Assembly (NCBI RefSeq): GCF_014651015.1
Contig: NZ_BMWB01000008.1
Location: 186,001-250,000 of the forward strand
Source: Streptomyces xantholiticus
GTDB taxonomy: Bacteria; Actinomycetota; Actinomycetes; Streptomycetales; Streptomycetaceae
Direction: 5' to 3'
DNA length: 64,000 nucleotides
The position numbers were made by a program, and so were the translations under genes. Below the pieces are notes generated by a model. That model was not told where the DNA came from and did not search any database. It saw only the letters and a list, made by a program, of their open reading frames with translations. Position 1 is the first letter of the stretch. Every line of letters begins with the position of its first letter. Positions 17,630-25,622 of the stretch are shown here, one piece after another.

Positions 17630-17998
17630 TTACAGCACCTCCGGCGCGAGCGAGATGATCTTCATGAACTTCTTCTCGCGCAGCTCACGGCCCACGGGGC
17701 CGAAGATACGGGTGCCGCGAGGGTCGCCGTCGTTCTTCAGAATGACGGCGGCGTTCTCGTCGAAGCGGATGTACGAGCCGTCCTGGCGGCGGCGCTCCTT
17801 GACGGTGCGAACGATGACCGCCTTGACGACGTCACCCTTCTTCACGTTGCCACCGGGGATCGCGTCCTTGACGGTGGCGACGATGACGTCACCGATGCCC
17901 GCGTAGCGGCGACCGGAGCCACCGAGAACACGGATGCAAAGGATCTCCTTGGCACCAGTGTTGTCGGCGACGCGCAGTCGCGACTCCTGCTGGATCAC
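17630..17998 (-). CDS. rplN: 50S ribosomal protein L14
   Basis: A 122-aa L14 at the subunit interface. Begins MIQQESRLRVADNTGAKE and ends MKIISLAPEVL. GTG start at 17998 with AGGAGA upstream. First gene of the spc part, preceded by the hairpin at 18027-18055. Confidence 0.98.
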   Translation of the reverse strand: MIQQESRLRVADNTGAKEILCIRVLGGSGRRYAGIGDVIVATVKDAIPGGNVKKGDVVKAVIVRTVKERRRQDGSYIRFDENAAVILKNDGDPRGTRIFGPVGRELREKKFMKIISLAPEVL

Positions 17999-18026
17999 GT
18001 CTATCTCCTGATTGTCTGCCGGTTCC

Positions 18027-18055
18027 CGGCAGGGGTGTCAGTGACACCCCTGCCG
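18027..18055 (-). terminator. Hairpin at the S10/spc operon junction
   Basis: A perfect 12-bp GC stem (CGGCAGGGGTGT and complement) with a 5-nt loop sits between rpsQ and rplN. This is the point where E. coli ends its S10 operon and begins spc. Only about 28 nt remain before rplN and no promoter is visible there, so partial termination with read-through is likely. Confidence 0.65.
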
Positions 18056-18096
18056 AGCCTGGCGGAACGAACTCGAAGGGTTACCCCTCCAAGCAA

Positions 18097-18381
18097 TTAC
18101 TTGGCCTTCTCGAGGATCTCGACGATGCGCCAGCGCTTGGTCGCCGACAGCGGACGCGTCTCCATGATGAGGACGCGGTCGCCGACGCCGGCAGCGTTCT
18201 GCTCGTCGTGCGCCTTGAGCTTGTTGGTACGGCGGATGACCTTGCCGTACAGCGCGTGCTTCACGCGGTCCTCGACGGCGACGACGACGGTCTTGTCCAT
18301 CTTGTCGCTGACGACGAGACCCTCACGGGTCTTGCGGAAACCGCGGGCGGTCTTGTCTTCAGTCACATTGCTCTCGCTCAT
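18097..18381 (-). CDS. rpsQ: 30S ribosomal protein S17
   Basis: A 94-aa OB-fold primary 16S rRNA-binding protein. The core motif GLVVSDKMDKTVVVAVE is intact. The ATG at 18381 overlaps the rpmC stop by one base. Last gene of the S10 operon. Confidence 0.98.
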   Translation of the reverse strand: MSESNVTEDKTARGFRKTREGLVVSDKMDKTVVVAVEDRVKHALYGKVIRRTNKLKAHDEQNAAGVGDRVLIMETRPLSATKRWRIVEILEKAK

Positions 18382-18605
18382 CAGGCGCTCTCCACCGTCT
18401 CGATGCCCAGCTCGCGCTCACGCATCAGGGTGTAGATCCGGGCGATGTCCTTGCGGACGGCCTTCAGCCGGCCGTGGTTCTCGAGCTGACCGGTCGCCGC
18501 CTGGAAGCGGAGGTTGAACAGCTCTTCCTTGGCCTCGCGGAGCTTGGCAACAAGCTCCTCGTTGCCCAGCTCGCGCAGCTCGGACGCCTTGGTACCGGCC
18601 GACAT
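18381..18605 (-). CDS. rpmC: 50S ribosomal protein L29
   Basis: A 74-aa helical protein at the exit tunnel mouth. Begins MSAGTKASELRELGNEEL and carries KAVRKDIARIYTLMRERE. The ATG at 18605 overlaps the rplP stop (TGATG); a GTG one codon upstream is the alternative start. Confidence 0.97.
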   Translation of the reverse strand: MSAGTKASELRELGNEELVAKLREAKEELFNLRFQAATGQLENHGRLKAVRKDIARIYTLMRERELGIETVESA

Positions 18606-19024
18606 CACGCTTCACCTGCCTCGCGCTTGACGATCCGGCACTTCATCGGCAGCTTGTGAGCCGCACGAGTCAGAGCCTCACGTGCAATCTTCTCGTTCGG
18701 GTAGGACAGCTCGAACATGACCCGGCCCGGGTGCACGTTCGCGACCCACCACTCGGGGGAACCCTTACCGGAACCCATGCGGGTCTCGGCGGGCTTCTTC
18801 GTCAGCGGGCGGTCCGGGTAGATGTTGATCCAGACCTTGCCGCCACGCTTGATGTGGCGGGTCATCGCGATACGAGCCGCCTCGATCTGGCGGTTGGTCA
18901 CGTACGCCGGAGTCATGGCCTGGATGCCGTACTCGCCGAACGCAACCGTCGTACCACCCTTGGCCATACCGCGGCGCTTGGGGTGGTGCTGCTTGCGGTG
19001 CTTGACCCTACGGGGGATCAGCAT
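18605..19024 (-). CDS. rplP: 50S ribosomal protein L16
   Basis: A 139-aa L16 near the A-site tRNA elbow. Begins MLIPRRVKHRKQHHPKRRG and contains RMGSGKGSPEWWVANV. ATG at 19024, 5 nt downstream of the rpsC stop. Confidence 0.98.
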   Translation of the reverse strand: MLIPRRVKHRKQHHPKRRGMAKGGTTVAFGEYGIQAMTPAYVTNRQIEAARIAMTRHIKRGGKVWINIYPDRPLTKKPAETRMGSGKGSPEWWVANVHPGRVMFELSYPNEKIAREALTRAAHKLPMKCRIVKREAGEA

Positions 19025-19029
19025 GTCGG

Positions 19030-19860
19030 TCAGGCCTCCGTTCCGGTGCTCTCAGCAGCCGGAGCGGCGGCGGGAGCGTCGGCCTTGGGGGCCTCGGCAG
19101 CCGGAGCCTGCTGCGGCTTGCGACCGCGACCGCCACGCTCGCCACCGCGGCCACCACGGGCCGGGCGGTCGGCGCCACCACGGGCCGGGCGGTTGCCGGC
19201 GCGGGCAGCAGCGTTCTCGGCGCGGACCTCGGCGATGTTCTTGACGTCGCCCTTGTAGATCCAGACCTTCACGCCGATACGGCCGAAGGTCGTCTTGGCC
19301 TCGAAGAAGCCGTACTCGACGTTCGCGCGCAGCGTGTGCAGCGGCACACGACCCTCGCGGTAGAACTCCGAGCGCGACATCTCGGCGCCGCCGAGACGGC
19401 CGCCACACTGGATCTTGATGCCCTTGGCGCCGGCCTTCATCGCCGACTGCATGCTCTTACGCATGGCGCGGCGGAAGGAGACGCGGGAGGACAGCTGCTC
19501 GGCAACGGCCTGGGCCACCAGCTGAGCGTCGACCTCGGGGTTCTTGACCTCGAGGATGTTCAGCTGGACCTGCTTGCCCGTGAGCTTCTCGAGGTCGCCG
19601 CGGATGCGGTCGGCCTCGGCGCCACGGCGGCCGATGACGATGCCGGGACGCGCGGTGTGGATGTCCACCCGCACGCGGTCACGGGTGCGCTCGATCTCGA
19701 CCTTCGAGATGCCGGCGCGCTCCATGCCGGACGTCATCATCCGACGGATGGCGACGTCTTCCTTGACGTAGTCCTTGTACAGCTTGTCGGCGTACCAGCG
19801 GGACTTGAAGTCCGTGGTGATACCGAGCCGGAACCCGTGCGGGTTTACCTTCTGGCCCAT
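19030..19860 (-). CDS. rpsC: 30S ribosomal protein S3
   Basis: A 276-aa S3 with its type-2 KH domain (IVIGRRGAEADRIR, GxxG at GRRG) at the mRNA entry. The conserved protein ends near residue 215. About 60 further residues are Arg/Gly/Ala/Pro-rich with PARGG repeats, a low-complexity tail found in actinobacteria. The ATG overlaps the rplV stop (TAATG). Confidence 0.98.
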   Translation of the reverse strand: MGQKVNPHGFRLGITTDFKSRWYADKLYKDYVKEDVAIRRMMTSGMERAGISKVEIERTRDRVRVDIHTARPGIVIGRRGAEADRIRGDLEKLTGKQVQLNILEVKNPEVDAQLVAQAVAEQLSSRVSFRRAMRKSMQSAMKAGAKGIKIQCGGRLGGAEMSRSEFYREGRVPLHTLRANVEYGFFEAKTTFGRIGVKVWIYKGDVKNIAEVRAENAAARAGNRPARGGADRPARGGRGGERGGRGRKPQQAPAAEAPKADAPAAAPAAESTGTEA

Positions 19861-20207
19861 TACCGGGTTCCTTCCTTGCTGCTGACGACCACGGTGATGT
19901 GGCTGGTCCGCTTACGGATCCGGTAGGCACGGCCCTGAGCACGCGGACGGAACCGCTTCAGGGTCGGGCCCTCGTCCACGTACGCCTCGCTGATGACCAG
20001 CGAAGAGGCGTCGGTGTGGTCGTAGTTGTGCGCGGCGTTGGCAATGGCGCTGTCCAGCACCTTGCCGACCGGCACGCTCGCGGCCTGCGGGGCGAAACGC
20101 AGGACCGCCTGAGCCTCCGTGGCATCCATGCCACGGATGAGGTCCACCACTCGGCGGGCCTTCATGGGCGTGACGCGGATGTACCGCGCCTGGGCCCTGG
20201 CTTCCAT
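19860..20207 (-). CDS. rplV: 50S ribosomal protein L22
   Basis: A 115-aa L22 whose long beta hairpin lines the exit tunnel. Begins MEARAQARYIRVTPMKARR, preceded by AAGGGA. An in-frame ATG at 20231 would add eight residues (MTYTEGTT) and cannot be fully excluded. The hairpin loop region appears wild type, with no macrolide-resistance-like deletion. Confidence 0.96.
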   Translation of the reverse strand: MEARAQARYIRVTPMKARRVVDLIRGMDATEAQAVLRFAPQAASVPVGKVLDSAIANAAHNYDHTDASSLVISEAYVDEGPTLKRFRPRAQGRAYRIRKRTSHITVVVSSKEGTR

Positions 20208-20250
20208 GGTTGTCCCTTCGGTGTAAGTCATTAGTCGTTCCACCCCGCGG

Positions 20251-20532
20251 TTAGCGGCGCTTCGACTTCCGGTCGTCCTTGACGTGGCCGCGGAAGGTGC
20301 GAGTCGGCGAGAACTCGCCGAGCTTGTGGCCGACCATGGACTCGGTGACGAACACCGGGACATGGATCTTGCCGTTGTGCACCGCGATCGTGTGGCCCAG
20401 CATGGCCGGGACGATCATCGAGCGACGGGACCAGGTCTTGATGACGTTCTTGGTGCCGGCTTCGTTCTGCGAATCCACCTTCTTGATCAGGTGGTCGTCG
20501 ACGAAGGGCCCCTTCTTGAGACTGCGCGGCAT
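20251..20532 (-). CDS. rpsS: 30S ribosomal protein S19
   Basis: A 93-aa S19 of the 30S head. Begins MPRSLKKGPFVDDHLIKKV and contains GHKLGEFSPTRTF. ATG at 20532, between rplB and rplV. Confidence 0.98.
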   Translation of the reverse strand: MPRSLKKGPFVDDHLIKKVDSQNEAGTKNVIKTWSRRSMIVPAMLGHTIAVHNGKIHVPVFVTESMVGHKLGEFSPTRTFRGHVKDDRKSKRR

Positions 20533-20544
20533 CTAAACCCGCTC

Positions 20545-21381
20545 CTAGCGCTTCTTGTTCGTCTTGCGGCGGCGGACGATGTACTTGTTGCTCGCCTTCT
20601 TGGGAGAACGAGTACGACCCTCCTTCTGACCCCACGGGGAGACCGGGTGGCGACCACCGGAGGTCTTGCCCTCACCACCACCGTGCGGGTGGTCAACCGG
20701 GTTCATCGCGACACCGCGGACGGTCGGGCGAACGCCCTTCCAGCGCAGGCGGCCGGCCTTGCCCCAGTTGATGTTCGACTGCTCGGCATTGCCGACCTCG
20801 CCGACGGTGGCGCGGCAGCGGATGTCGATCAGGCGAATCTCGCCGGACGGCATACGCAGGTGGGCCATCTGGCCCTCCTTCGCCAGCAGCTGCACGGAGG
20901 CACCCGCGGAGCGGGCGAACTTCGCGCCGCCGCCGGGCCGCAGCTCGATGGCGTGGATGGTCGTACCGACCGGGATGTTGCGCAGCGCCAGGTTGTTGCC
21001 GGGCTTGATGTCGGCGGTCGGGCCGTTCTCGACACGGTCGCCCTGGTTCAGGCCACGCGGCGCGATGATGTAGCGCTTCTCGCCGTCCGCGTAGTGCAGG
21101 AGCGCGATGCGCGCGGTGCGGTTCGGGTCGTACTCGATGTGAGCGACCTTGGCCGGCACGCCGTCCTTGTCGTGACGACGGAAGTCGATCACGCGGTAGG
21201 CGCGCTTGTGGCCACCGCCCTGGTGACGGACGGTCACACGACCGGTGTTGTTACGGCCGCCCTTGCTGTGCAGGGGGCGGACCAGCGACTTCTCCGGCGT
21301 GGACCGCGTGATCTCGACAAAGTCGGCGACGCTGGAGCCACGACGGCCCGGGGTCGTCGGCTTGTACTTGCGGATACCCAT
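20545..21381 (-). CDS. rplB: 50S ribosomal protein L2
   Basis: A 278-aa L2, required for subunit association and close to the peptidyl-transferase centre. The GVAMNPVDHPHGGGEGKT loop with the conserved His is present. Begins MGIRKYKPTTPGRRG. ATG at 21381. Confidence 0.98.
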   Translation of the reverse strand: MGIRKYKPTTPGRRGSSVADFVEITRSTPEKSLVRPLHSKGGRNNTGRVTVRHQGGGHKRAYRVIDFRRHDKDGVPAKVAHIEYDPNRTARIALLHYADGEKRYIIAPRGLNQGDRVENGPTADIKPGNNLALRNIPVGTTIHAIELRPGGGAKFARSAGASVQLLAKEGQMAHLRMPSGEIRLIDIRCRATVGEVGNAEQSNINWGKAGRLRWKGVRPTVRGVAMNPVDHPHGGGEGKTSGGRHPVSPWGQKEGRTRSPKKASNKYIVRRRKTNKKR

Positions 21382-21420
21382 TTCTCAGTCCTCGTCCGAT
21401 TCCGGACGACTCGACCTCCG

Positions 21421-21744
21421 TCAGGAGGTCGGGCCGCCGAAGATGTCGATACGGTCGCCCTCGGCAAGGGTCACGATGGCGCGCTTGGTGTTGGCGCGCT
21501 TGCCGAAACCGGTGCGGGTGCGCTTGCGCTTGCCCTGGCGGTTGATCGTGTTGACCCCGGTGACCTTGACCGAGAAGACCGCCTCGACGGCCTGCTTGAT
21601 CTGGGTCTTGTTGGAGCCGGGCGCGACGATGAACGTGTACTTGTTCTCGTCGAGCAGGGCGTAGCTCTTCTCCGAGACAACCGGCTTGACGAGAACGTCA
21701 CGCGGGTCCGTGAAGGTCTTGCTGGTGATCGTGGCCTCGGACAT
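21421..21744 (-). CDS. rplW: 50S ribosomal protein L23
   Basis: A 107-aa L23 at the tunnel exit, docking site for trigger factor and SRP. Begins MSEATITSKTFTDPRDVLVKP. The ATG at 21744 overlaps the rplD stop (TGATG). The longer upstream frame is a shadow of rplD. Confidence 0.98.
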   Translation of the reverse strand: MSEATITSKTFTDPRDVLVKPVVSEKSYALLDENKYTFIVAPGSNKTQIKQAVEAVFSVKVTGVNTINRQGKRKRTRTGFGKRANTKRAIVTLAEGDRIDIFGGPTS

Positions 21745-22397
21745 CAGGCCTCGCTCCCTTCGGTGTCGTTGGCGGCCTTGGGGCCGGACACGAAGGACTC
21801 GAAGGCGGCCTGGGTGAAGACCACGTCGTCGGAGACGAGCACGTCGTACGTGTTCAGCTGGCCCGGCTCCAGGATGTGCACCTGGGGCAGGTTGCGGGCG
21901 GACAGCCACGCGGCCTCGTCGGCGCGCTCGACGACCAGGAGCAGGTTCTTGCGCTCCGAGATCTTGCCGAACAGCGTCTTCGCTGCCTTGGTGGAGACCT
22001 CGCCCTCGACCACGCCGGAGACGACGTGGATACGGGAGTTGCGGGCCCGGTCGGTGAGGGCACCGCGCAGGGCGGCGGCCTTCATCTTCTTCGGGGTCCG
22101 CTGCGAGTAGTCACGCGGCACGGGGCCGTGGACGACGCCACCGCCGGCGAACTGCGGCGCACGGGTCGAACCCTGACGGGCGCGGCCGGTGCCCTTCTGG
22201 CGGTAAGGCTTCTTGCCACCACCGCGGACCTCGCCACGCGTCTTGACCTTGTGCGTGCCCTGGCGGGCAGCGGCCAGCTGCGCGACGACGACCTGGTGGA
22301 TCAGCGGGATGCTGACCTTGGCGTCGAAGATCTCGGCCGGGAGCTCGACGGTCCCGGACTTGTCGCCTGCGGGCGACAGAATGTCAATGGTGCTCAT
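21744..22397 (-). CDS. rplD: 50S ribosomal protein L4
   Basis: A 217-aa L4, a tunnel-wall protein that in E. coli autoregulates the S10 operon. The extended loop RGGGKKPYRQKGTGRARQGS is intact. ATG at 22397, 5 nt after the rplC stop. Confidence 0.98.
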   Translation of the reverse strand: MSTIDILSPAGDKSGTVELPAEIFDAKVSIPLIHQVVVAQLAAARQGTHKVKTRGEVRGGGKKPYRQKGTGRARQGSTRAPQFAGGGVVHGPVPRDYSQRTPKKMKAAALRGALTDRARNSRIHVVSGVVEGEVSTKAAKTLFGKISERKNLLLVVERADEAAWLSARNLPQVHILEPGQLNTYDVLVSDDVVFTQAAFESFVSGPKAANDTEGSEA

Positions 22398-22402
22398 AGT
22401 CC

Positions 22403-23047
22403 TCAGGCCCCCTTGGCCGCAGTGCGGACCAGGACCAGGCCGCCGTTCGGACCAGGAACTGCGCCCTTGATGAGGAGCAGACCCTTCTCCGCGTCAACGG
22501 CGTGAACGGTCAGGTTCTGGGTGGTGACCCGCTCGTTGCCCATGCGGCCCGCCATGCGGAGGCCCTTGAACACACGGCCCGGGGTGGCACAGCCACCGAT
22601 GGAGCCGGGAGAGCGGTGCTTGCGCTGGGTGCCGTGACCGGCGCCGAGGCCCTTGAAGTTGTGACGCTTCATGACACCGGCGAAGCCCTTGCCCTTGCTC
22701 TTGCCCGTGACGTCGACCTTGACGCCGGACTCGAACACCTCGGCAGTGATCTCCTGGCCCAGCGTGTACTCGCTGGCGTCAGGGGTGCGGAGCTCCACCA
22801 GGTGGCGGCGGGGGGTCACGTCGGCCTTGGCGAAGTGGCCCTTGAGGGGCTTGTTCACCTTGCGAGGGTCGATCTCGCCGAAGGCGATCTGGACCGACTC
22901 GTAGCCGTCGATGTCGTTCGTACGGACCTGGGTGACGACGCAGGGCCCGGCCTTGACAACGGTCACCGGGACGACACGGTTGTTCTCGTCCCAGACCTGG
23001 GTCATGCCGAGCTTCTCGCCCAGGACGCCCTTGATCTGCTTAGCCAT
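22403..23047 (-). CDS. rplC: 50S ribosomal protein L3
   Basis: A 214-aa L3, an early-assembly protein whose loop reaches the peptidyl-transferase centre. The loop GFAGVMKRHNFKGLGAGHGT and the segment HRSPGSIGGCATPGRVFKG are intact. ATG at 23047, 14 nt after rpsJ. Confidence 0.98.
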   Translation of the reverse strand: MAKQIKGVLGEKLGMTQVWDENNRVVPVTVVKAGPCVVTQVRTNDIDGYESVQIAFGEIDPRKVNKPLKGHFAKADVTPRRHLVELRTPDASEYTLGQEITAEVFESGVKVDVTGKSKGKGFAGVMKRHNFKGLGAGHGTQRKHRSPGSIGGCATPGRVFKGLRMAGRMGNERVTTQNLTVHAVDAEKGLLLIKGAVPGPNGGLVLVRTAAKGA

Positions 23048-23061
23048 CTCTTCCGCGCCTC

Positions 23062-23370
23062 TCAGAGCTTGATCTCGATGTCGACGCCGGCCGGAAGGTC
23101 CAGGCGCATCAACGAGTCAACGGTCTTGGGCGTCGGGTCGAGGATGTCGATCAGGCGCTTGTGCGTGCGCATCTCGAAGTGCTCGCGCGAGTCCTTGTAC
23201 TTGTGCGGCGACTTGATGACGCAGTACACGTTCTTCTCAGTGGGCAGCGGCACCGGGCCCGCGACCGACGCACCAGTGCGGGTCACCGTCTCGACGATCT
23301 TCTTCGCCGAGGAGTCGATGACCTCGTGGTCGTAGGCCTTGAGCCGGATGCGGATCTTCTGTCCCGCCAT
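23062..23370 (-). CDS. rpsJ: 30S ribosomal protein S10
   Basis: A 102-aa S10 (also NusE), a 30S head protein and antitermination partner of NusB/NusG. Begins MAGQKIRIRLKAYDHEVID and contains HFEMRTHKRLIDI. First gene of an 11-gene S10 operon through rpsQ. The leader is long, about 355 nt from the promoter at 23732-23759, and contains the element shared with rpsL. Confidence 0.98.
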   Translation of the reverse strand: MAGQKIRIRLKAYDHEVIDSSAKKIVETVTRTGASVAGPVPLPTEKNVYCVIKSPHKYKDSREHFEMRTHKRLIDILDPTPKTVDSLMRLDLPAGVDIEIKL

Positions 23371-23433
23371 GGCTACTCAGTAGTCCTTTGTCTAGTGAAA
23401 CGCTCTGGAACCCGGCGGGTACTGCTCTCTTCT

Positions 23434-23458
23434 CCGACCCACGCGGTCGGGCGTGTCG
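23434..23458 (-). promoter_or_regulatory. Leader element shared by rpsJ and rpsL (copy 1)
   Basis: A 25-nt element, identical at 24 of 25 positions to 38241-38265. In RNA sense its 3' part folds as CCGACC-GCGUG-GGUCGG (6-bp stem, 5-nt loop). It lies 63 nt upstream of the rpsJ start and several hundred nt downstream of the promoter. Its function is unknown. Confidence 0.6.
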
Positions 23459-23731
23459 CACTCCCTCTACGAAGATCTCCCGAAGGATTTCCCAACCAAG
23501 GGGGTGCGGCCTGCGGCCGCGTATCGGGGGAAGAGCTCCCGCCGAGTGCCTGGCCGGTACCCCGCTGACACTTCCCGGAAGATTCCCGTACGTCCGCTCC
23601 TGATCAGGGGCGACGAGTACTGTGGGACTCGCTTCCGGTCCTCCCGGCGGGAGGCGCGCAGCATCGGCACTCAACCGAGCAACCCGGACAGTCTGCCACA
23701 CGGCTGTGCGCCCTGGCCAATCGAGCCGAGA

Positions 23732-23759
23732 AGATTACCCCGCGAGGGTTGCGTGTCAA
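23732..23759 (-). promoter_or_regulatory. S10 operon promoter
   Basis: On the minus strand a consensus -35 TTGACA (23759-23754) and a -10 TAATCT (23737-23732) are 16 bp apart. This is the clearest vegetative promoter in the window and predicts a start near 23725. Confidence 0.75.
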
Positions 23760-23985
23760 ACACTCGGCACGCCGAGCCCCGGTCGGGCACAGCAGGTTCG
23801 GGTGACCGGGCGGCACTCTTCGAGGCCCCGGCGACGGGTGGGGCTGTGCGCCGCCCACTCCCACCGCCTCCTGGGCCGACCCGCGGCTCACCCACGCCTG
23901 AAACGTGCTTATTCGGTCGAGGAGGCATCGGTCGCGCTCCTACAGTGACCGGGCACGTCATCGACCACGGGGGTCTCGGTTCGCC

Positions 23986-25620
23986 ATGCGCACGCACTAT
24001 CCACGCACGCCGCATCTGCCGTGGTCGCCCGGCGCGACCTCGGACGACATACGGGTGGCGGACCTGACCGGACTGCGCGGGCGGGAGGTCGTCGTCACGG
24101 AGAAGCTCGACGGGGAGAACACCACGCTCTACTCGGACGGGCTGCACGCGCGATCGCTCGACTCGGCGCACCATCCGTCGCGGGCGTGGGTCAAGGCACT
24201 GCAGGGCCGGATCGCGCACGGGATCCCGGTGGGGTGGCGGGTGTGCGGGGAGAACATGTACGCCCGGCACTCGATCGCGTACGACGACCTGGAGAGCTAC
24301 TTCTACGGGTTCTCCGTGTGGGACGAGCTCGGCCGGTGCCTGGACTGGGACCGCACCGTCCGCTTCCTGCGCGACCTGGGGGTTCCGGTGCCGCGCGTGC
24401 TGTGGCGCGGGGTCTTCGACGAACGGGCGTTGCGTGCGCTGAAGCCGGATCTCGAACGCCAGGAGGGATACGTCGTCCGGGCCGCTGACGGCTTCATGGC
24501 CGAGGAGTTCGGGCAGCGGGTCGCCAAGTGGGTGCGGGCCGGGCATGTGCGGACCGACACGCACTGGATGCACGCGGCCGTCGTCGAGAACGGGCTCGGG
24601 GCGGGCGCCGCGTTGTGGGACGTACGGTCCGGGGCCGCCGTCGACGCGCGGGTACTGGGTGAGGGGGACACCGGCGCCCTCGCGCGGCTGGACCAGGGAG
24701 GGCGCACGGGCGACGCCCGGCTCGCCGGGGTACTGGCCGCGCTGCTGCACCAGGAGCGGCGGGCCGCACTGGGGCCGAAGCTGGCGCCGCTGCTCGGGAC
24801 GCCGCTCGCCCGGCAACTCGCGGACCTGGTCGGACTGCACACCGCGCTGCACCGGCCGTACCCGGACGAGGACCGCCGCGCGGGCCTGGTGCGGATGTCG
24901 TACGCCGTGGACCTGGATGTCCTGCACGCCGTCGCGGCGGCAACGGCAGAGACGGCGGAGGCCCGGGAGCAGGTCGCCTGGTCGGAGCTGCACGCCGAGG
25001 AGATCACGCCGCTGAAGGACCTGGCGGAGGCGTTCGCCGATCTGGAGCCCCACGCCGCCGCCCGCTGCCGTGCCGAGGCGCGGCTCGCGTACGCGGACGG
25101 GCGTATCGGCTCCGCAGAGGAGGCCGTCGCGGCGACCTGGCGGTGGCGGGACGGCGACTTCCCGCGACTGATCCACATGGTCGGCCCGTCCGGCAGCGGC
25201 AAGAGCACCTTCGCCCGGAGCCTCAGGGGCGTCGACGCGTACGTCTGCCTCGACGACCTGCGCGCGGCACGGGGTTGCCGCGCCGACCAGAAGGCCAACG
25301 GCGACGTGCTGCGCGCCGGGCTCGACCGGCTTGACACGGCCCTGGCCGCCGGCGGGACCGTGGTGTGGGACGCCACGTCGCTGGGGCCGCACCAACGATC
25401 CCGGGTCCACGCGGTCGCGAACCGCCGGAACGCACTGACGACCCATGCAGTGGTGCTGGTCGACGAGGACGAGCTGGTGCGGCGCAACGCGACCGGCGAG
25501 CACCCCGTGCCGCCGGAGGTACTGACCGCCCAGCTGCACCGGTTCGTCCCGCCGTATCCGGGCCAGGCGCACCGCACCTGGTACATCGGGGCGAGCGGGA
25601 CCGTGGAGGAGGAGACGTAG
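23986..25620 (+). CDS. Fused RNA ligase / polynucleotide kinase (RNA repair)
   Basis: 544 aa. The N-terminal half is an ATP-dependent RNA ligase of the covalent nucleotidyltransferase superfamily: motif I KLDGEN with the AMP-accepting Lys40, a YFYGFSVWD motif III-like region at about 105-113, motif IV EGYVVR at 160-165, and motif V lysine at 181 (AKWVR). The C-terminal half is a T4 Pnkp-like P-loop kinase: Walker A GPSGSGKST at 400-408 (Lys406) and VVWDATS downstream. Predicted role: 5'-phosphorylation and sealing of broken RNA. ATG 23986 has no obvious Shine-Dalgarno. It ends 2 nt before the next gene, which supplies complementary end-processing domains. Domain calls are from motifs; the substrate is inferred. 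Confidence 0.85.
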   Translation: MRTHYPRTPHLPWSPGATSDDIRVADLTGLRGREVVVTEKLDGENTTLYSDGLHARSLDSAHHPSRAWVKALQGRIAHGIPVGWRVCGENMYARHSIAYDDLESYFYGFSVWDELGRCLDWDRTVRFLRDLGVPVPRVLWRGVFDERALRALKPDLERQEGYVVRAADGFMAEEFGQRVAKWVRAGHVRTDTHWMHAAVVENGLGAGAALWDVRSGAAVDARVLGEGDTGALARLDQGGRTGDARLAGVLAALLHQERRAALGPKLAPLLGTPLARQLADLVGLHTALHRPYPDEDRRAGLVRMSYAVDLDVLHAVAAATAETAEAREQVAWSELHAEEITPLKDLAEAFADLEPHAAARCRAEARLAYADGRIGSAEEAVAATWRWRDGDFPRLIHMVGPSGSGKSTFARSLRGVDAYVCLDDLRAARGCRADQKANGDVLRAGLDRLDTALAAGGTVVWDATSLGPHQRSRVHAVANRRNALTTHAVVLVDEDELVRRNATGEHPVPPEVLTAQLHRFVPPYPGQAHRTWYIGASGTVEEET

Positions 25621-25622
25621 CC

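Larger units (their letters stand above)
23371..23985. other. Divergent intergenic region: S10 leader/promoter and 5' side of the RNA-repair cassette
   Basis: 615 bp with no credible gene. It holds the S10 promoter (23732-23759), a CTCCC/GGGAG hairpin at 23641-23653 and the shared leader element at 23434-23458. On the plus strand I found no convincing promoter for the ligase gene. TACAGT at 23941-23946 is a possible -10 without a good -35. Confidence 0.7.

Noticed and set aside
20208..20231. An upstream ATG adding eight residues to L22
   Set aside because: The downstream ATG has AAGGGA at the right distance and gives the usual 115-aa protein.
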